A DNA stretch of 64,000 bases, taken from positions 14,880,001 through 14,944,000 of the forward strand of contig OY783205.1 in NCBI GenBank assembly GCA_963678705.1. The letters run 5' to 3'. The stretch is from Panorpa germanica (lineage: Eukaryota; Arthropoda; Insecta; Mecoptera; Panorpidae). Numbering within the stretch: the first letter of the stretch is position 1; every line of letters begins with the position of its first letter. This document shows, one piece after another, positions 1 to 11,519 of this stretch. Under the pieces are notes generated by a model. It saw nothing but the letters and a program-made list of their open reading frames with translations, did not search any database and was not told the DNA's origin. The position numbers and the translations under genes were made by a program.

Positions 1-1529
1 TATTCCCCTTTCTTTGTCTTCGTAAAAATGAAGAACCACTGTATTACCATCATCCTAGAATTCTCACCGTTTGTGTTTTTACATGCTGTTTGAACTGGAT
101 TCCATTACGTTGAATTCTTATTCAATATTACTTATTCTTATTAAAGATAACAGATTTCTATTTTGGAATGACACAGCGTGAATTCGTGTGTTCATACAAC
201 GTACTCGTGTTGGCAGGTAGATAAGGCGAGCTGCGAGATACAATCTACGACAAATAACATATCTAACCTAATTGCGTCCGGCAGAGGGGAAATCCCTCGT
301 TTCACACTGTATCAGCATTCTCTGATTTGTATGCTGTTAGAATTTCAAATGATTCACGTTAATATTAAGATAATTTATCTAGCATTACGCGTAGGTGGAA
401 TTAGAGAAGAATCAGAAATCTGAAATTCCTATAATGACATAATATTTTTTATTAGTAATTAAATCTTGTTTATTAGAAATTAGTAACTTGTTTTATAGAT
501 ATGAGTGAATCATTTCTGTTATAATGAACAAACATGTTAACACTGATTGAACTTCACTCAGTGCTGCTTTAACTTGTCCATATACCCTATACCAGTTGTC
601 GGCCACATTCTTTTTCTAAAGAGCAAAATTCAGCAAATACACGATTAATATCTTCAAAGAGCCACAAGTCTAAAATAACCTTTTTTTTATCCCACAATGG
701 GTGCATTCCACTAAGCGTTCACAACAATTACGCTCGAACCGCAGTTTATCCCGTTGCACTTGCTTGCGAGTGTTGCAAGCATACTCTCAAGTGGAATGGA
801 TTATGGAGCGTTTTGAGTGGTTTTGAGCGTTGTAAAATAAGGATTGCGATAGTTAAGCTCTGTAGCAAAAGCTATGTCTACAAACAAAACAATTTTTTCA
901 TAAAAGAAATATATTCTAAATGATAATGAACATTATTTATTTATTAAGTTAGGTTAGTGAAACGCACCAAACGCCCTCACTTAAGTTAAAACTAGTTACA
1001 CTAAATAAAACAAAATATCATACTTTAAAATAATATTATTTATTATTAAAATGTATTATTAATTTATTAGGAATCAGGAATACTATTGCAGGTGTTGAAA
1101 ATTAACATTTCTTTCTTCTCTAGGTCATTTAAACAGATCACTTCTGTTGTGAAATAAGATCACATTTGTTGATTATTTTAATTTTTCCATATCAGCATTA
1201 AGGCGTTCAAATTTGGAATTCCATAATTATCTTTTATTTAAATTCAGCAATTGCATTTCAAAACTGCCAATGTCAATAATAAAAGGCGAAAAAATTAATT
1301 CCGTTACGATAGCATTGACGGGTTTTTAACAAAGGCTGACGTTGTTTTATTATTTCTATTATCAGGAATAATTAGGATTTACTAATTACAAATCCGCTAT
1401 CGCAATCGTTATTATTTTATTAAATAAATGTATTAAACAAATTATGTGATTCTTTATCATCCTGACAAGAAACTAAGATATTACATAGTTGAATATTAAC
1501 TGAATTGACATTTGCCCTAAATTAAATAA
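1..1529. other. AT-rich DNA without a recognised gene
   Basis: No open frame here resembles a known protein. One GC-richer patch at about 690-840 carries facing copies of a GCATTCCACT-like motif (near 702 and 792) and several GAGCGTT/AACGCTC-like words, which suggests a decayed short inverted-repeat element, but its ends are not defined. The rest is AT-rich filler. Confidence 0.5.
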
Positions 1530-1540
1530 GAGTACCTTGA

Positions 1541-1644
1541 TTCCACATCAGATTAGCGGATTGGGTATTGATTTCCACATCAGAATTGGGATAGTACTCT
1601 CGTTTTCCACATCAGAATTGGGATAGTACTCTTGTTTTCCACAT
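1541..1644. repeat. 32-bp minisatellite, about 3.3 copies
   Basis: The word TTCCACATCA begins at 1541, 1573 and 1605, and its first eight bases return at 1637, an exact 32-bp period. The second and third units are nearly identical and the first is diverged. The last partial unit runs straight into an AT microsatellite. Confidence 0.85.
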
Positions 1645-1658
1645 ATATATATATACGT

Positions 1659-1718
<60 letters not shown>
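1644..1718. repeat. (AT)n microsatellite
   Basis: A long alternating AT tract, interrupted once by ACGTCA near 1657. The apparent reading frame across it, rich in Ile and Tyr, is a by-product of the repeat and not a gene. Confidence 0.9.
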
Positions 1719-1720
<2 letters not shown>

Positions 1721-1879
1721 CGTATGTATGTACGAGTTGTATGATATATTAAGTTATAGCTATATCAAATTTGAATTTCATTTCGATTTCATAAAATACG
1801 TCACAAAAGAAATAAATAATCGAGATTATTTTTCTATATTCACAAAAATCAAACTATATAAGTGTCAGGAATAATTAGG

Positions 1880-3158
1880 ATTTACTACTTACAAATAAAC
1901 CGGATATAATATTGGCAAGATCTTACTCAATGAGAATGAGTCGTCAGTCGCTTTAATCAGATGTAAAAGGGTCGCACCCTTTCGAAGGTTCAGGTTACAT
2001 CTCTCTCTCCGAGTTATAGTTTACACCAGGCAGAATTCCTTCCGGTGCATTCTAGGATTACTTAAGTTAAGATAAGACTGAAGTAGTGCCAGAGTAGCAC
2101 CAGGGTTGTACTGGGAGTGCAATATGGTTAACATAAGTGTATGAAGGATGAATTCGTGTTATATTTAAACCTAATCATTTTATTTTCCCATGTAATAAAC
2201 TTGTATTTTTCAAATACATTATACTCATTATTTTCAAACTGTTTCGAGTTCAGTGAACAATATTATTGACACTGTGAATTGATTCGTCTTTGGCGCTCAT
2301 CGAAGTGTCCAGTGGATGACGTCATTTAAAATGTAATTCATTTCTTAAACTGAGGTACTGTTCGTATCTTAGAAATACTTCAAATTTGTCCCCGTGAATG
2401 TTTGGTATATGGCTGCAGAACGGTTATCTTATGTAAATTTATAGTTATTGTTATTATAGTATTTTATATTATTTGTAAATGTTTTGTAACATTTCTATTT
2501 TATCGTTTTTTGTTGATAAGTAGTTGTCCGTACTCATCAATTCACCAACCGCAGGCCCAGTCAATGTCATTTCCTCTATACAGAGTACGGGCCAACCCGG
2601 TAACCGCTAGTCCCCAAGGCGATAGTCTCGCTAAAATCGTCACCGGTTCGCAGAACTGGTCAAAGATGAGTCATGTTTGCGTGCTGCTTATCTAACGGGT
2701 TCTGTGGCGCTTAGTGGCTAGTGGCTAGTGGACAGTGGCCAGTGGCTGCCGTCCATCGTCTAATGGTTTGCCTGACACTAACCTAATTGTTTCCGTGTAA
2801 ATTAATAATATTTTTCTTAACATTCCTTATAGCATGACTGCGTTACATGGAACCACTTACAACACTCAATCTTACGTCAAAAATTAGTCAAAATATGTGA
2901 ATAATTCAATGACCAATATGAATGCATCTTTCAAATACAAAGTAAATACTTTCACCATGAATTTATGGTGATTTGACACATGCGTATCCAAATTTCTTGG
3001 AATAGCTGTTCTTGAGATTCCATTGTTAGTACTGTCATAATGTTTGGTGCGCCACTTCAATTATCAGAGCTGCGGGAAACTCAATATTGTGCAAGACATA
3101 CGACCTGCGGTTATTAAATAACGAGACTGACGCTGTAAAACTCTGTTTATTTACTTAT
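1880..3158. other. Unassigned DNA with a small AGTGGCT tandem repeat
   Basis: No gene is recognised. A short array of 7-8 bp AGTGGCT/AGTGGAC-like units lies at about 2711-2748. A somewhat GC-richer patch (2560-2750) contains an open frame of about 97 codons on the plus strand with no recognisable motif. Confidence 0.4.
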
Positions 3159-3174
3159 TATTACCTTTAATATA
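3159..3174. repeat. Target-site duplication, left copy
   Basis: The 16-bp word TATTACCTTTAATATA occurs here and again at 4907-4922, exactly bracketing the LINE copy between them. This fits target-primed integration of a non-LTR element. Confidence 0.85.
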
Positions 3175-4906
3175 GGGGCGAGGGACTTTAGACAATATAT
3201 ACGCATTGAACCATGTAGTTGAAAAAGAGCTTAAGGAAAAAGGAGGACAGATATATGCAATGTTCATCGACCTTAAAGCGGCTTTTGATATGGTCAACAG
3301 GGAGAAATTGGGGAAGTACATGAGAAAGAAAAAAATAGATGAGGATATAGTGGAATGTATTGAAGAAATTTACAAAGAAACAAGAATGAGAATAAGAGTT
3401 GGGGGTGAAGAATCAGAAGAATTCTGGACAGACAAGGGGTTGAGGCAAGAAGTCCTCTGAGTCCCATTATATTTGCGATATATATAGCAGATTTGGAGGG
3501 GGTAATGGAAAGAGGACAAGATGGGGGGGTGCTAATAGGAAGACATTACAAGATATGGACTTTAGCATACGCCGACGATATAGTCCTGTTAACAAAAAGG
3601 GAAGGAGAGCTGCAGGAGATGGCACATCGGCTTGGGAGATATATAGACAGGAAAGGACTAGAGTTAAATGTGGAAAAGACAAAAATTATGGTATTTAAAA
3701 AAGGGGGAGGAAAAAGAAGACATAAAAGGTGGAAATACAAAACAGAGGTCATTGAGGAAGTAGAAGAATTTAAATATCTGGGCTACACTTTTAAAAAGAA
3801 CAATGGAGAAGAGGCTCAGATAAGGGAGGTAGCAAAGAAGGCGGAGCTAGCAATGCGACGGGTGTGAGGATTAGGAGAAAAGGTATTTGGGGGGGGGACA
3901 TACAAAAGAGAATATGGATGTTTGACAGATTGATAACCAGTATGATGTTGTATGGAGCAGAGGTTTGGGGGTGGAAGGAGCAAGAAAAGTTGGAAAGAAT
4001 ACAGGAGAGATATATTAAATGGTTACTAGGGCTGTACAGGTGCACGCCAGGTTACATGGTCATGGAGGAGCTAAAAAGGGATAAGATACGAATTAAAACA
4101 GGGGAAAGAGCAGTAAAATATGAGGAGAAATTGACCAAGGCGGAAAGCAAAATTTTAAAGAAAATAAGAGAGGATAGCATAAAGAATGGGGGGGGGGGAG
4201 GTCCAAAAAAGAGAAAGGAGTACTAAAGTGGAAGTGGAGCTAAGGAGAAGGGATAAGGAGATACAACAACAGGAGAGAATGGGAAAAATCGAAAAAAGCA
4301 ACTGTGCCTCAGTACCTTATAGAAAAAGACATAAAACACATAAGAAGAACAGCGAGGTTTAGATTGGGAAATGAGGAAAAAGGAAACAGATACTGGGAAA
4401 GTAGTGAGGAAAGAAAGTGTAGAGTGTGCGGAGCGGAGGACGAAACACTGGAGCACATTAAGTTTGAGTGTAAGGAAAAAGTAGCGAGCGAAAGGAATAT
4501 TAGCCAGCTATTAAAAGGAGGCAGTGAAGGAAAGAGGTGGATGGCGGAAATAGTAAAAAGGAAAGAAAAAACAGGAGAATAAATAAGCTGGTGGCTGGGT
4601 TGCACAAGGAACAGGAAGAGAAATTAAGTACTAAAAGAGGCAGTGAAGGGAAGCAGGAGAAAGAAAGAAGTAGCGAGGAAACAGTTAAACTTCAGCCCAG
4701 AAAAATAGACTTGGGAATAGACCAGTCCAGAAGGAAGACTAGGGAAAATGAAGGAAGAGGGTCAAGAGAAGAAGAAGCAGAAAGTACTTTAGGAAATAAA
4801 AAGGTCTAGAATAATGTAAATTTAATTGTAAGTTGAAGTATATGAAATGTATTAAGAATGTAGATTGTAAAGCCGAAAGGTGAACAATAAAGAATTAATA
4901 ATGTAA
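3175..4906 (+). mobile_element. 5'-truncated LINE (non-LTR retrotransposon), decayed
   Basis: The copy starts inside the reverse transcriptase at GRGTLDNIYALNHVV, runs through the FIDLKAAFD and LAYADDIVLL motifs (the YADD-type active site) and the thumb region (FKYLGYTF), and ends with a Cys-His cluster of form CX2CX7HX4C at about 4418-4470. A 3' tail ending in AATAATGTAA follows. The 16-bp target-site duplication fixes both ends. The endonuclease and the front of the RT are missing. The frame breaks after 'RQ' near 3450 (one base lost inside an expected QGCPLSP), at a Trp-to-stop change near 3866, at the G-run near 3890 and at the G-run near 4190. This class of RT is abundant in insects, but I do not assign a clade. 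It is non-functional. Confidence 0.85.
3176..4582 (+). pseudogene. LINE reverse transcriptase C-terminal half, broken
   Basis: Open pieces in shifting plus frames encode one RT. 3176-3460 covers the RT palm with FIDLKAAFD. About 3457-3867 gives LSPIIFAIYIADLE, then AYADDIVLLT, then the thumb. 3864-4226 encodes LYGAEVWGWKEQEKLERIQ, the usual post-RT stretch. 4304-4582 holds the terminal C-C-H-C zinc knuckle (CRVCGAEDETLEHIKFEC). In a live element these would be one protein that nicks and copies at the target. Two of the frame changes fall in homopolymer G-runs, as expected from slippage. The downstream frame 4537-4809, rich in Glu and Lys, is 3' UTR-like and probably not a separate protein. 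Confidence 0.8.
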
Positions 4907-4922
4907 TATTACCTTTAATATA
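4907..4922. repeat. Target-site duplication, right copy
   Basis: Second copy of TATTACCTTTAATATA, immediately after the LINE tail. Confidence 0.85.
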
Positions 4923-4934
4923 CACCCCTCCTCT

Positions 4935-5730
4935 AACCCTACAACGCTCCATGCGAATATTCCATTATTCGAAACAGTGCTGGAAGTCTTCTTGTGTCAC
5001 CTCCTTCAGAAAACATGCCACTTTCTTTCTCACTGCTTCAACCGATTCAAATCTTGTTCCTTATAATGCAGATTTTACCTTAGGAAACAGATAAAAGTCC
5101 CAATAAGTTTAGGTCAAATTTTAGACACTATTTGGGCTATTATAGTTGTGTTTGTACACTACATTTATAATTGTCGTTGTAGTTCGAAAGGTTTATTCCT
5201 ACTTGGTTGTCCAACAGTTGAAGAACTTCGTTAGTGTAAAAACAAAACGATAATTAGTGTAAATTAACGAAAAGTCAATGGATCATTCTTAATATCGTAT
5301 GTTATGTGTATATGTGTTGGTTATGGATAAATTGCTGGTTGGTCTTTAGACAAGTTGTAATTACGTAAATGAATAATAAAAAAAAATGTTAAAAAGAACC
5401 ATTTTAGCACAAACTTTTTGCATGTTAAAATTGTTATGTAAAATATGCCGTACTGATTCTTTATCAATTCCTACAGTTTCAGAAATTGGACGAATACTTA
5501 ACCGATCAAATCAAATTACTGATTTAGATATTGTCATGCGTTTTTGACGTAGAAGGCGAACCTGGCGTGAATCATCGTGAACGTCTTCTCAGTCATCTTG
5601 AAAACCGTGCATGTGATAAACGGTCATTACCATACACTTCTTTTAATATGTAATAAGTTTCAGTAGCGGTTTTTCCAAGTTGCATGCGAAATTTCACAAA
5701 AATTCACTGCTCTATTGCTACACCTGTCGG
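4935..5730 (-). pseudogene. Mariner-family transposase relic
   Basis: Read on the minus strand, about 5400-5730 gives a helix-turn-helix segment ending IDKESVRHILHNNFNM followed by QKVCAKM, typical of the DNA-binding half of an insect mariner transposase. About 4935-5060 gives GTRFESVEAVRKK then EDFQHCFE, typical of the transposase C-terminus. The catalytic core between them is mostly gone, and there are in-frame stops (for example after HCFE) and frame changes, so this is an old dead copy. Terminal inverted repeats were not identified. The lineage differs from the other mariner copies in the window. Confidence 0.7.
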
Positions 5731-5799
5731 TCGCTGACGTTTGGCGCATACACACTACTTCTGTAGCAGCATCAGTCTAGTTATTCAATAGTCGCACCT

Positions 5800-6430
5800 C
5801 GTGAACTTATTGAATCAAATTTAATCAAAATGAAATAACTTCATGCGAACATGACCTTGATGTAGAAATCGCCTCAAATTCTAAATAATAAAAAAGTAAG
5901 TAAAAGTGCAAGCAACCAAAAATAACCAGCATTCATTCAAACAGCCTCTTCATTGCCTTAAACTCAAATTTACAAAAAGAAACAATGGTATTCCCCTTTA
6001 TAAGCGTGAACTCACTCACTTCACTCTTTCTCATTGTGAAAACTTTCATTAAAAAGGTTATAAATACACATAAGCTTGTGACATAATAAATTGAATTTCA
6101 TCCCGCGAGAAATGTTTCACAGTTACGTATTCCGTTAAGGGAATCACCGAACGCCTTGCACTAGGTATTGCAACACGTTGCAGAGCGTCCCTCTAGAGTC
6201 GTTAGCTGCATTTCATCGACTGCGCCCACACAGTCTGCATCTACGGGTGTCTAATGCAATTGAGGATTATAAATGAAACAAAGTTTGTATGTTAGCATTA
6301 GCATTAAGCTTCGTTCTCACCAAGGATAAATGGATTTTAATATTCCATTATATTTTTATACTTAAGTTGCTTAGCTAGCGGTAACTGCATGTCCCTACTG
6401 AATAAATCCCCATTCCAATTTTTAATGTTT
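5800..6430. other. Unassigned AT-rich DNA
   Basis: No gene or clear repeat is recognised. A GC-richer patch around 6130-6250 has no coding or structural signature that I can name. Confidence 0.4.
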
Positions 6431-7100
6431 TGAGTATCATTCCTAGTCACTGTTTTAATTTTGTAGTCAATTTAAATTATATAACATATGGGAATATAAA
6501 TTTAATTTACGTTTTCTTTGTTTTTTAGAACCTTAAAAAGTCCAGTGCTTCCAAATTAAATGACTAAATTTAAAAAAAAACTTTATTATATTATAATAAC
6601 CTTCAAGATGTGACAATGTGTCAAAATGCAATTGGATTTATTTTTAAAGCAAGTTCAATTCCAGTTTGTCAAAAGTAAAGAAATAGAAAGAATTACTAAT
6701 TATTATTAGAAACAGAAATTTTAATTATTCCATATTCTAAACTAAACTACTAAATTAACTAAAATCAAATTAAAACACGAATGTGACAATGCTTGTGTTG
6801 AAAACCTGAAATCGAGATTAAAATATTAAATAAAAACGCAAATTAAATATCAAAATAGTGAGTTAGAAAGAGGCTTTAATTTTAAATTACATATTATATA
6901 TTCTTTGATCACGTGTCGTGCGTCTTATATTTTATTTCTTTATTTTTCTCAAGGTGAAAGGTCATTTTACATTGACAGATTGTAGGTTATAATATAAACA
7001 TGGTTCAATCATGAATAAAGTTTTATTTTTAATATAGAAAGCATGGAATATGCATATATCTAAAACGAAAATTAAAATCTATATTCAAACTTGCATAATA
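6430..7100 (-). repeat. AT-rich dispersed repeat (TCATTCCCACTCA family), decayed
   Basis: About 6430-6830 matches, in reverse orientation, the elements at 61113-61565 and 62589-63000 and runs parallel to 12367-12735. Shared words include ATGTGACAAT, TGTCAAAATGCA and a paired ACTAATTATTATT block. A second piece at about 6930-7100 (CATTGACAGATTGTAGGTTATAATATAAA) is in the opposite orientation. The family is non-coding, with terminal inverted repeats near TCATTCCCACTCATTG visible in the better copies. Confidence 0.55.
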
Positions 7101-7139
7101 CTTAATTAAAAGTAAAACTAAAATTTGTATCCCACACAT

Positions 7140-7882
7140 CCCAGTAAACATTTTGGAGTAAATTCTACTTAATTTCTATTACATATCATGAATTTTTTGT
7201 CTGGAACGTGTTCGTTTTCTATTCAGTCGTTCATAGGAAAGGCACTTTTTATGAGCTACAGACATTGCAACGACGGTTCACTGCTGAATTAAAAGCGGAG
7301 TCGGTTTATGATTTATGACCGGAGTTGTAAACTTGAAACTAGCAGGGGTATAAAACTTAATGGAATTCTACTTTTTAGAGTCTGCAAAATATAAATATTT
7401 AAATGAAGAAATAAATAGATGAAATCTTTAGTATGGATCGTGATTTTTTTAATGAATATTATTCATCTTCAACAATACTCGTTATATTAGTTTTTTACAT
7501 TGTTTTGGTGATTCAAAAATCCACGATCGGCAGGTCTGCGTTAGGTTTAAAACCTCTGTCTTACCATCGCTAGATGCTAACTTCGTTTATATACATTATA
7601 TTCGGGGATTGAGGGAGATAGCGTCTGTCTATTACCATTAAAGAAATATTTGTTGAAAAAGGATAGCATATACTTTAAACTACTGTACTGAACGAAATAT
7701 TATACAAGTGTAACGGTGAAAAATATATTTTACTTGTCTAACCGCATCTCGTTTCTCTCTCACTTTGGAATAAATGAGATGAAAGTGAACTTAAAGAAAA
7801 TATATCCATGTGGGAAAGAAACAGAAATACTTAATGAATGATGTTGGAAAAAAAAAGAATACTAGAAAGAATAACTAACACA
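7140..7882 (+). mobile_element. MITE, CCCAGTAAAC family, right end missing
   Basis: Begins with the terminal repeat CCCAGTAAACATTTTGGAG and is collinear, in opposite orientation, with 19258-20118 and 22583-23452. It stops after AACTAACACA, so the last ~120 bp including the second terminal repeat is absent. There is no coding capacity. It is a non-autonomous DNA element whose superfamily I cannot assign, because target-site duplications are unclear in most copies. Confidence 0.75.
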
Positions 7883-7889
7883 AAGAAAA

Positions 7890-8510
7890 AAAGAGGCCTA
7901 TTTTTAAATTCAAATTCAAAAATGTTTGTTGTTCATAAATTATTTTCAAAATGTTTACAATTTAGCCTAGCTTTCGCTTATATCCACATTTACGATATTG
8001 TTAGTTAATGTCTTGTGTAATGGCTCGTACACATTGGTGGGACCTAAACATAAGTTGACGTTATTTAGACATGACTGCACTAAATGTGTTGTGATTTTAA
8101 CGTACAGACTAGTACGACTGTAAAAACTGTAAATTTTAAAACTCTACGGAGTATTTTTATTATACAGAAATGTTTCCAATCTTTGGCGGTAAATCACAAA
8201 GGATTGCGATTTTAAATGTAATCTCGAACAAATGCTTAGTCTTCAGTATAATTTCAGCGCGTGTTGACGTTTGCTTTAGTTGTGTTAATGAATAAGTTTG
8301 AATAAGTTTAATTGAAACCTATAGATAATATCCATATCTTTGGAATCCCAAGGACATGAAGCATAACAACTGATAATATAAACATGATCGTTGGAGTTAC
8401 TTACATTTGTAAAGCAATAAAAATATTATGTCTTCTGTGTGTTTGCGTAGAGGGGAACTATCAGAGAAAAAATGCCTATTATAAAATACACGAAGGGTCC
8501 CCGAATTTAA
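7890..8510. other. Unassigned AT-rich DNA
   Basis: No coding or repeat signature is recognised upstream of the tRNA terminator. Confidence 0.4.
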
Positions 8511-8516
8511 AATTAC

Positions 8517-8521
8517 AAAAA
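8517..8521 (-). terminator. Pol III terminator of tRNA-Phe
   Basis: A run of five T on the minus strand begins five bases past the tRNA 3' end, the expected RNA polymerase III stop signal. Confidence 0.8.
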
Positions 8522-8526
8522 TTAAA

Positions 8527-8599
8527 TGCCGAAACCAGGGATCGAACCAGGGACCTTTAGATCTTCAGTCTAACGCTCTCCCAACTGAGCTATTTCGGC
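8527..8599 (-). tRNA. tRNA-Phe (anticodon GAA)
   Basis: On the minus strand the 73 bases fold as a cloverleaf. The acceptor stem pairs GCCGAAA with TTTCGGC, the D-arm is GCTC/GAGC, and the anticodon stem TTAGA/TCTAA encloses loop CTGAAGA with anticodon GAA. The T-loop is TTCGATC and the discriminator is A. Internal A-box (TAGCTCAGTTGGGAGAGC) and B-box (GGTTCGATCCC) promoters are intact, and a T5 terminator follows. CCA is not encoded, as is normal for a eukaryotic nuclear gene. It decodes UUU/UUC. One oddity is the T-stem, which reads CCTGG on both sides and leaves a central U-U mismatch where the usual gene has a C-G or U-G pair. The gene is probably functional, but this could be a slightly decayed copy. 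Confidence 0.93.
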
Positions 8600-8720
8600 T
8601 ATAAGGGATATTACAGGATTAGAAACGACGCGCCGAATCGCATTATACGCTATAAGCCCGTGGACTTATTTGTAAAAGATTATTATTATAATTATATATA
8701 AACAATATCTGACAATGATA

Positions 8721-9041
8721 GAGCCCACAGACGACTAAGTTGGCTGAAAACATCCAATGCAACATGTTGTACGTCTGTGTGCTGGTTGGTGGTTGAATTT
8801 CATATTGTAACAACGGTTGGAGTAAGATAAAAAATTCTGATGTTGGTGACGGTGTAGTCATCCGTAGCATAGTTGACAACATGATCAGCAACATTAGTTG
8901 TGAACTTAGGTTTGAATTGTTAAAATACTTCAGAAGTGATGTTGATAACTTGGTTGGTAAACATGTTGCTTTGTCTGTGATAACAATTAGAACATGGTTG
9001 AAAACTTTGTTGGTCAACCATGTTGATCGTCTATGTGGCCC
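8721..9041. mobile_element. MITE-like inverted-repeat element with CAACATG/GTTG motifs
   Basis: The left end GAGCCCACAGACGACTAAG is an imperfect inverted copy of the right end (read inward: TGGGCCACATAGACGATCAAC). The interior is crowded with CAACATG, CATGTTG and GTTGGT words on both strands, the subterminal-repeat style of hAT-like and foldback MITEs. The open minus frame of about 120 codons across it has no protein signature. Confidence 0.5.
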
Positions 9042-9291
9042 ATTTGGTTAATATGTTATACTCCAAATTATTCCAAGAAATGAACTAGTTAGTAATACGA
9101 AGGAATTTAGAAGCAATAGTTAAGAAAAGGGGCCTTGTTTTTCCGGTGGTAATAGTTGTGCGAGTTTGTGATTGGAATAAGTTTATTAACTGCAGACATA
9201 TATCACATCTGATTTCAAATTGTCATTTCATTAAAACAAATTAACTAAAATACATTTATAAAAACAAAGTTTATTCACATCAAATAATTAG

Positions 9292-9795
9292 AGAGGCATT
9301 CAAAAAGTATCCGACCATAATTGATTGTGTTTAAACAAATGAAACAAGGGAGATGTAAGTTGGTTGATGTTGGTTCCCGCTTAAGCTGCTTCTCATCATC
9401 AACTCCCGGTGATTAAGGAACAAAAAGTGAGCACCTTTGGATTTCTTGTTCTTGACAAGATGACAAAAAAACTTAAACAACGCTACTGTATTAAATTTGA
9501 CGGCAATTCTTGCTGGCAATTATCCATAAGGTTACTTATGCTTTGGATAACAAAGCAATGTGCAGCATACGAAGAAAGAAGTGGAGCCACAACTTTAAAC
9601 ATCAGTGGAGAGTGATGCACATTCTGGTCAATCTTCAAGATCCAGAAAAGAGACGACCGTTGTGGAAGTTACGAACCTAGAGATACAGGATCGCCGATTC
9701 ACGATCAGAGAACTTTCAGTCGAAGTGAACACATCCCGAACTTCCAGTGGTCAGCGTGGCATCGGCAGCTGCATCACGATAATCTCTGTGTGACT
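9292..9795 (+). pseudogene. Mariner-family element, 5' half, decayed
   Basis: Opens with a terminal-repeat-like sequence (GGCATTCAAAAAGTATCCGACC), followed by a leader and the transposase start MTKKLKQRYCIKFDGNS. Later pieces in another frame read VESDAHSGQSSRSRKE and QDRRFTIRELSVEVNTSRTS, which match the linker and second helix-turn-helix of an insect mariner transposase (consensus style SDARSGRPSTSR and QDRRLTIRELAEEV). The catalytic domain and right terminal repeat are absent, and frames shift at least once. This is a different lineage from the minus-strand relic at 4935-5730. Confidence 0.7.
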
Positions 9796-9799
9796 TTTC

Positions 9800-10985
9800 C
9801 AAGGTAAAAATGTCCACAAAGGGGCCAGATTTCAGTCCAGTGACGTACCAATTATATCGCAATCCCAATTGAGGTGTACCACCCCTGGTTCCGATAGTAG
9901 AATAACCGTTAGAAGGGGCTACTATGATGGAGTTTACTGTAACATTTTTGTTTCTGTAAAGGCTTAATTTTTAAGAATACAGATTAATGGCACTCATGTA
10001 ATAACTTTACACAATTCCGTTTACCTGTTATGCCTCTTCAAAAAATGCATGCAAAATAGACTGTCAACAAAGTTAGCTAAAGTTTGCACGTTTGGTGAGC
10101 AGTAAGCTTTGTATTGTAAAGGTCACATGCATTGCATGATTATTCCAGTACAACAATAGAAACTGATTTAAATTGAATACAGCACTTAATGTAATTACAC
10201 ATTGTGGTGAACACTACTGTTCTGCGTTCAACAAAACTGTAAGGTTAATTTTAAGATTGTAAGTGAATTGTAAGATTATATTTGTCTTTTAAGAAACTAA
10301 CCAATCAATTAACTTGATCTTACATTAGAAAAAAATTAGATGCTCGTAGTATCTGTGAAACAAATAATTTTTACCTTGGTAATAAGTATTAAGTGTTATA
10401 TCTAAACACTATTAGCCTTCTTCTTCTTATCAGTTTTGTTGTGATTATATGACAAGCCATATATATCTAGCAAACATTTTCATACTAGTTCGTATACAAA
10501 CTTGACAGTACTGTAGTTAACAGGGAGAAAAGTCACACGAGAAGAGAAATAAAAAGGACATTGTAGAATTTGAGAGGATAACAGAAAAAATAAGAGTATC
10601 CGTTTCAGAAGCAAAAATGCATTACGCCACCGCATAAACTTAACCCTTAAAATAATAAATTTCTTTTCCTGAACGTACCAAAATATATTTTCTACCTGTG
10701 GGTTAGAACGTGCATCGAAAAATCTTACTCAAATTGTAATTAGGTTATTCGACATTACTACGATACGAAAAAATGTTTGTAGCGAAATCACCCTATATTG
10801 CACAGATGTCGATTCCTTGAGATACCCTAATCTGCGGTTAACTTTACAGGAGATAAAAGAAACTTCAGTCAGTGAAAAAGAATTATTGTCATAAATGTGT
10901 TTAGTATGCAATTTGATTGTTTGTAATGACGTAATTAATATTTTCTAACGGATTATTTATTTATCTTTGACTCAAATTTCCAATG
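9800..10985. other. Unassigned AT-rich DNA
   Basis: No gene, RNA or well-bounded repeat is recognised. Confidence 0.4.
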
Positions 10986-10989
10986 AAAA

Positions 10990-11516
10990 AGAAATCATGA
11001 ATGTGTCTTCTCATTCTCAGCTTACAGTGCACAACAAACTGTTATTGTATAAGCAAATACTGAAACCCATATGGACTTATGGTATACAACCTGGTTGTAC
11101 CAAGAAAACAAATTTAACAAAAATCCAAACTTTCCAAAACAAAGTACTACGCAGCATTACAAATGCGCCCTGGAACATACGGAATGATAATTTACACCGT
11201 GATCTAAAGATGCCCACCGTAGACGAAGAAGTCAGTAAGGCAGCAAGCAAACATCTACTGCGACTGCAGAACCACCAGAATGAAGAAATTCTGCAGCTGC
11301 TTAATAACAGAGAGAATCTGCGAAGATTGAAGAGGACCAAGCCGGAAGACTTGTCCCTGTGATTCTGCTACTACAAACCAGACACGTGGCTTTTAAAATT
11401 TTAGAACTAGTCAGTGGACTAGAACTGAACAATTATATTTAACTTTTTATACATAAATTACTAGATAAGCCACACTTAGTTGTAATATTCTTTGTAAATA
11501 AAAAAAAAAAAAAAAT
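10990..11516 (+). mobile_element. Jockey-type LINE, 3' end only
   Basis: An open frame to 11362 carries the post-RT region of Jockey-clade elements: NKLLLYKQILKPIWTYGIQ, then a stretch equivalent to FQNKVLRSITNAPWNIRND and DLKMPTVDEEV, ending in a basic tail. A short 3' UTR and a 15-A tail (ending about 11516) follow, as in a target-primed insertion. The RT catalytic part and ORF1 are absent, so the copy is 5'-truncated. The exact left edge is not certain because the first ~15 residues do not resemble the family. No target-site duplication was located. The open frame and intact poly-A suggest only moderate age. Confidence 0.8.
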
Positions 11517-11519
11517 TAA

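Noticed and set aside
1632-1874. Open frame rich in Ile and Tyr
   Set aside because: It is a translation of the AT microsatellite.
4537-4809. Glu/Lys-rich frame after the LINE zinc knuckle
   Set aside because: It lies in purine-rich 3' sequence of the LINE and has no domain.
8643-9017. 124-codon minus frame
   Set aside because: It overlaps an inverted-repeat element full of CAACATG/GTTG words and has no protein signature.
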